Assembly (NCBI RefSeq): GCF_001463885.1
Contig: NZ_BBWQ01000022.1
Span: 145,437 to 209,436 of the forward strand
Reading direction: 5' to 3'
DNA from: Aureimonas altamirensis
GTDB lineage: Bacteria > Pseudomonadota > Alphaproteobacteria > Rhizobiales > Rhizobiaceae
DNA: 64,000 bases
The position numbers and the translations under genes are program-made. Under the pieces are notes generated by a model that did not search any database, had not been told where the DNA came from, and worked only from the letters and a program-made list of their open reading frames with translations. Shown one piece after another: positions 61,685-64,000 of this stretch. Position 1 is the stretch's first letter. The number at the start of each line of letters is the position of its first letter.

Positions 61685-63235
61685 TCAGCCCACATCGAAC
61701 TTCACGCCCTGCGCCAGCGGCAGAGTGCGCCCGTAATTGATGGTGTTCGTGGCCCGTCGCATATAGGCTTTCCAGGCGTCCGAGCCCGATTCACGGCCAC
61801 CACCGGTTTCCTTCTCGCCGCCGAAGGCACCGCCGATCTCGGCACCGGACGGGCCGATATTGACGTTGGCAATGCCGCAGTCCGACCCGCTCGCCGACAG
61901 GAACAGCTCGGCCTCGCGCAGATCGTTGGTGAACACCGACGAGGACAGGCCCTGCGGCACGCCGTTCTGCAGGGCGATCGCCTCGTCGAAGGCGTCGTAG
62001 CGCACCACGTAGAGGATGGGGGCGAAGGTTTCCTCCAGCATCGGGCCGGTCTGGCCCGGCATCTCCACCAGGGCAGGACGCACATAGTAGCCACCCGCGC
62101 CGACGGTGACACGCTCGCCGCCGGACACCGTGCCGCCGGCCGCGCGGGCGGCCTCGAGCGCCTTCTGCATCGCCTCGAAGGCCGCTGCGTCGATCAGCGG
62201 CCCGACAAGCGTGCCCTCGCTCATCGGATTGCCCACGGCGACGGATGCGTAGGCTGCCTTCAGCCGCGGCACGAGCGTATCGTAGACGCTGTCATGCACG
62301 AACAGGCGCCGCAGGGTGGTGCAGCGCTGGCCGGCGGTGCCCATCGCCGCAAAGGCGACACCGCGCAACGTCAGGTCCAGATCGGCCGACGGGCAGACGA
62401 TGGCCGCGTTGTTGCCGCCGAGTTCCAGCAGCGACCGCCCGAAGCGCGACGCGACGCGCGGCCCGACGGCGCGCCCCATGGCCGTCGAACCGGTCGCGGA
62501 CACCAGCGGCACCTTCGCGCTGTCCACCATGGCCTCGCCGATGTCCCGCCCGCCAAGCAGCACCGCCGACAGCCCGTCCGGCGCCTTGCCGCCATTGTCG
62601 CGGAAACGCGCCAGCGCCCGGTCGAAGAGGGCCTGCGTCGCCAGGGCGGTCAGCGGGGTCTTTTCCGAGGGCTTCCACACGGTGGCGTTGCCGCAGACCA
62701 GCGCCAGCGCCGCGTTCCACGACCAGACCGCCACAGGAAAGTTGAAGGCCGAGATGATGCCGACGACGCCCAACGGATGCCATGTCTCCATCATGCGGTG
62801 CTCGCCGCGTTCGGTGGCGATGGTGAGGCCATAGAGCTGCCGCGACAGGCCGACGGCGAAATCGCAGATGTCGATCATCTCCTGCACTTCGCCCAGGCCC
62901 TCGGAGGTCACCTTGCCGACCTCGATGGATACCAGCCGGCCGAGCAACGCCTTGTGCGCACGCAGCTCTTCGCCCAGCAGGCGCACCAGCTCGCCGCGCT
63001 GCGGCGCCGGCACCAGGCGCCACTCTGCGAAGGCGGCGTCCGCCGCATCGATTGCCCGCGCCACGCCCGCAATGTCCGTTTCGGCAAGGGCCGCAAGCCG
63101 TTCGCCGGTCACGGGCGAATGCACGTCGAGCGTGCCGCCCGCCAGTGCCGAGGCCGGCGTGCCGAGCGTATCGAACAGGGCCGCCACTTCGGCGGCGAGG
63201 CTCTCGGCAGACCGGATGGGTGTCGAAAGGGTCAT
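61685..63235 (-). CDS. Aldehyde dehydrogenase, L-piperideine-6-carboxylate dehydrogenase type (ALDH7/AmaB-like)
   Basis: A 516-residue NAD-dependent aldehyde dehydrogenase. The ATG at 63235 has AGGAG 7 bp upstream. Catalytic Glu is in LLELGGNNA and nucleophilic Cys in GQRCTTLRR; NFPVAVWSWNAALAL and the ETGGGRESGSDAWKAYMRR tail are typical of the ALDH7 antiquitin/AmaB branch. Such enzymes oxidise piperideine-6-carboxylate (aminoadipate semialdehyde) to aminoadipate in lysine catabolism. The adjacent DadA-like oxidase fits the pipecolate branch. Confidence 0.85.
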   Translation of the reverse strand: MTLSTPIRSAESLAAEVAALFDTLGTPASALAGGTLDVHSPVTGERLAALAETDIAGVARAIDAADAAFAEWRLVPAPQRGELVRLLGEELRAHKALLGRLVSIEVGKVTSEGLGEVQEMIDICDFAVGLSRQLYGLTIATERGEHRMMETWHPLGVVGIISAFNFPVAVWSWNAALALVCGNATVWKPSEKTPLTALATQALFDRALARFRDNGGKAPDGLSAVLLGGRDIGEAMVDSAKVPLVSATGSTAMGRAVGPRVASRFGRSLLELGGNNAAIVCPSADLDLTLRGVAFAAMGTAGQRCTTLRRLFVHDSVYDTLVPRLKAAYASVAVGNPMSEGTLVGPLIDAAAFEAMQKALEAARAAGGTVSGGERVTVGAGGYYVRPALVEMPGQTGPMLEETFAPILYVVRYDAFDEAIALQNGVPQGLSSSVFTNDLREAELFLSASGSDCGIANVNIGPSGAEIGGAFGGEKETGGGRESGSDAWKAYMRRATNTINYGRTLPLAQGVKFDVG

Positions 63236-63255
63236 GATGGGTCTCCTGGTGCGGA

Positions 63256-64000
63256 TCAGATCCGGGATGTGAGATGGGCGACCTGCGCCCCGTATTCGTA
63301 GAAGCCTTCGCGGACCGCGCGGAAACGCTGCGGGCGCGCGTCGCTGAGCGGCAATGGCAGGTCTTCCTCGCGCAGGTGCCCCGTCAGATGCTGGGCCAGG
63401 ACCTGGCCGAACACCGTTCCCGGCGCGATTCCGCGGCCATTGTAGCCGCTGAACGAGAAGACCCCCTCGTCGAGCCTGTGGAAGCGCGGCAGCGCATCCT
63501 CGGTCATGCCGATCATGCCGAACCATTCGGATTCGAACTCGACCGGGCCGAGCTGCGGGAAAAGCCGCTTCAGCGTTGCCGCGGCCCAGCGCCGATGGAT
63601 GGCCCGGCCGGTGCCGCGCAACGCGCCCACACTGCCGACGATCAGGCGGTTCCGGGCGTCGAAGCGGAAGGATGTCAGGATTTCCTTCGTGTCCCAGCAT
63701 CCCGGCCTACCCGGCAGGATGGATCTGGCAAGGTTTCCGGACAGGGGGCGGGTGGCGATGTTGAAATAGGGCAGATGGACGAGCTCGGTGCGCAATTGCG
63801 GCCAGCAGGCCTGCGTATAGGCGTTGGTTGCCGCGATCACCCGTGCTGCGGTGACGGCGCCCTGCGGCGTTTGAAGCCGCCAGGCACTGCCGGTGCGGTG
63901 CGCGGAACGTACCGGGCTGCGGCAGAACAGGCGGGCGCCGGCCGCGACTGCGGCGTGGGCCAGCCCGCGCGCATAGGCAAGCGGCTGTATGGTACCGGCC
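63256..64000 (-). CDS. DadA/OrdL-like FAD oxidoreductase, probable L-pipecolate oxidase (partial)
   Basis: The gene enters from beyond the right edge; 247 C-terminal residues are in the window, the frame being open to the last base. Visible are ITGIQPLAYARGLA-like conserved core (TIQPLAYARGLA), VIAATNAYTQ, MIGMTEDALPRFHR and FSGYNGRGIAPGTVFG, the latter being the C-terminal FAD contact of the DadA/GlyOx family. Together with the adjacent AmaB-like dehydrogenase (20-bp gap) it resembles AmaA, which oxidises L-pipecolate to piperideine-6-carboxylate. A gamma-glutamylputrescine oxidase is the main alternative. Confidence 0.8.
   Translation of the reverse strand, partial: AGTIQPLAYARGLAHAAVAAGARLFCRSPVRSAHRTGSAWRLQTPQGAVTAARVIAATNAYTQACWPQLRTELVHLPYFNIATRPLSGNLARSILPGRPGCWDTKEILTSFRFDARNRLIVGSVGALRGTGRAIHRRWAAATLKRLFPQLGPVEFESEWFGMIGMTEDALPRFHRLDEGVFSFSGYNGRGIAPGTVFGQVLAQHLTGHLREEDLPLPLSDARPQRFRAVREGFYEYGAQVAHLTSRI

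Overview
The window is a GC-rich (by eye about two thirds G+C), tightly packed bacterial chromosome segment with about 52 protein genes, two of them cut by the window edges. Gene content points to an alphaproteobacterium, most likely of the Hyphomicrobiales (Rhizobiales): several LIV/NitT-type ABC uptake operons with catabolic enzymes, a one-chain indolepyruvate ferredoxin oxidoreductase beside an Lrp gene, an Irr (ICE)-like iron box, and TTG starts. No tRNA, rRNA, CRISPR array, insertion sequence or prophage was recognised.

Layout. 1-2553: end of a leucine-degradation operon (methylcrotonyl-CoA carboxylase biotin subunit, HMG-CoA lyase, enoyl-CoA hydratase). 2600-11346: TetR regulator with a palindromic operator, then a seven-gene operon that interleaves a complete branched-chain-amino-acid-type ABC importer (livG, livH, livM, binding protein, livF) with two different acyl/aryl-CoA ligases, one canonical and one with an altered AMP-binding loop; this looks like uptake plus CoA activation of an organic acid. 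11442-12500: Ada. 12518-16777: RND pump and adaptor. 16885-19527: Pat-type protein acetyltransferase (acyl-CoA synthetase-like plus GNAT). 19611-24244: VOC dioxygenase, FAD monooxygenase, GMC oxidoreductase, SDR. 24251-29268: propionyl-CoA carboxylase beta, a ThDP enzyme, and a membrane alpha/beta hydrolase.

29287-34417: iron-box-preceded operon imelysin / di-haem oxidoreductase / second imelysin / DUF1513, a periplasmic iron-acquisition module. 34484-37883: HPP-CBS membrane protein, a small membrane-anchored protein, DUF421 protein, glycine/alanine-rich membrane protein. 37988-46398: a catabolic locus around a ring-opening amidohydrolase of the barbiturase/cyanuric acid hydrolase family, with a NitT/TauT-type ABC importer, a cyclic amidohydrolase, an SDR, an isochorismatase-like hydrolase, DUF3830 and a divergent LysR regulator. 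This is my best candidate for an undescribed system: uptake and stepwise opening of a cyclic ureide or imide.

46525-51548: small secreted protein, MarR regulator, a large indolepyruvate ferredoxin oxidoreductase whose leader holds two nested perfect inverted repeats, and an Lrp regulator. 51549-54125: AT-rich stretch with a near-leaderless small orphan gene, M20 peptidase, YqaA/DedA-like membrane protein. 54300-56361: PhoX phosphatase with a Pho box. 56384-61613: second RND pump with two lipoprotein adaptors. 61685-64000: aldehyde dehydrogenase of the piperideine-6-carboxylate type and a DadA-like oxidase, suggesting lysine/pipecolate catabolism.
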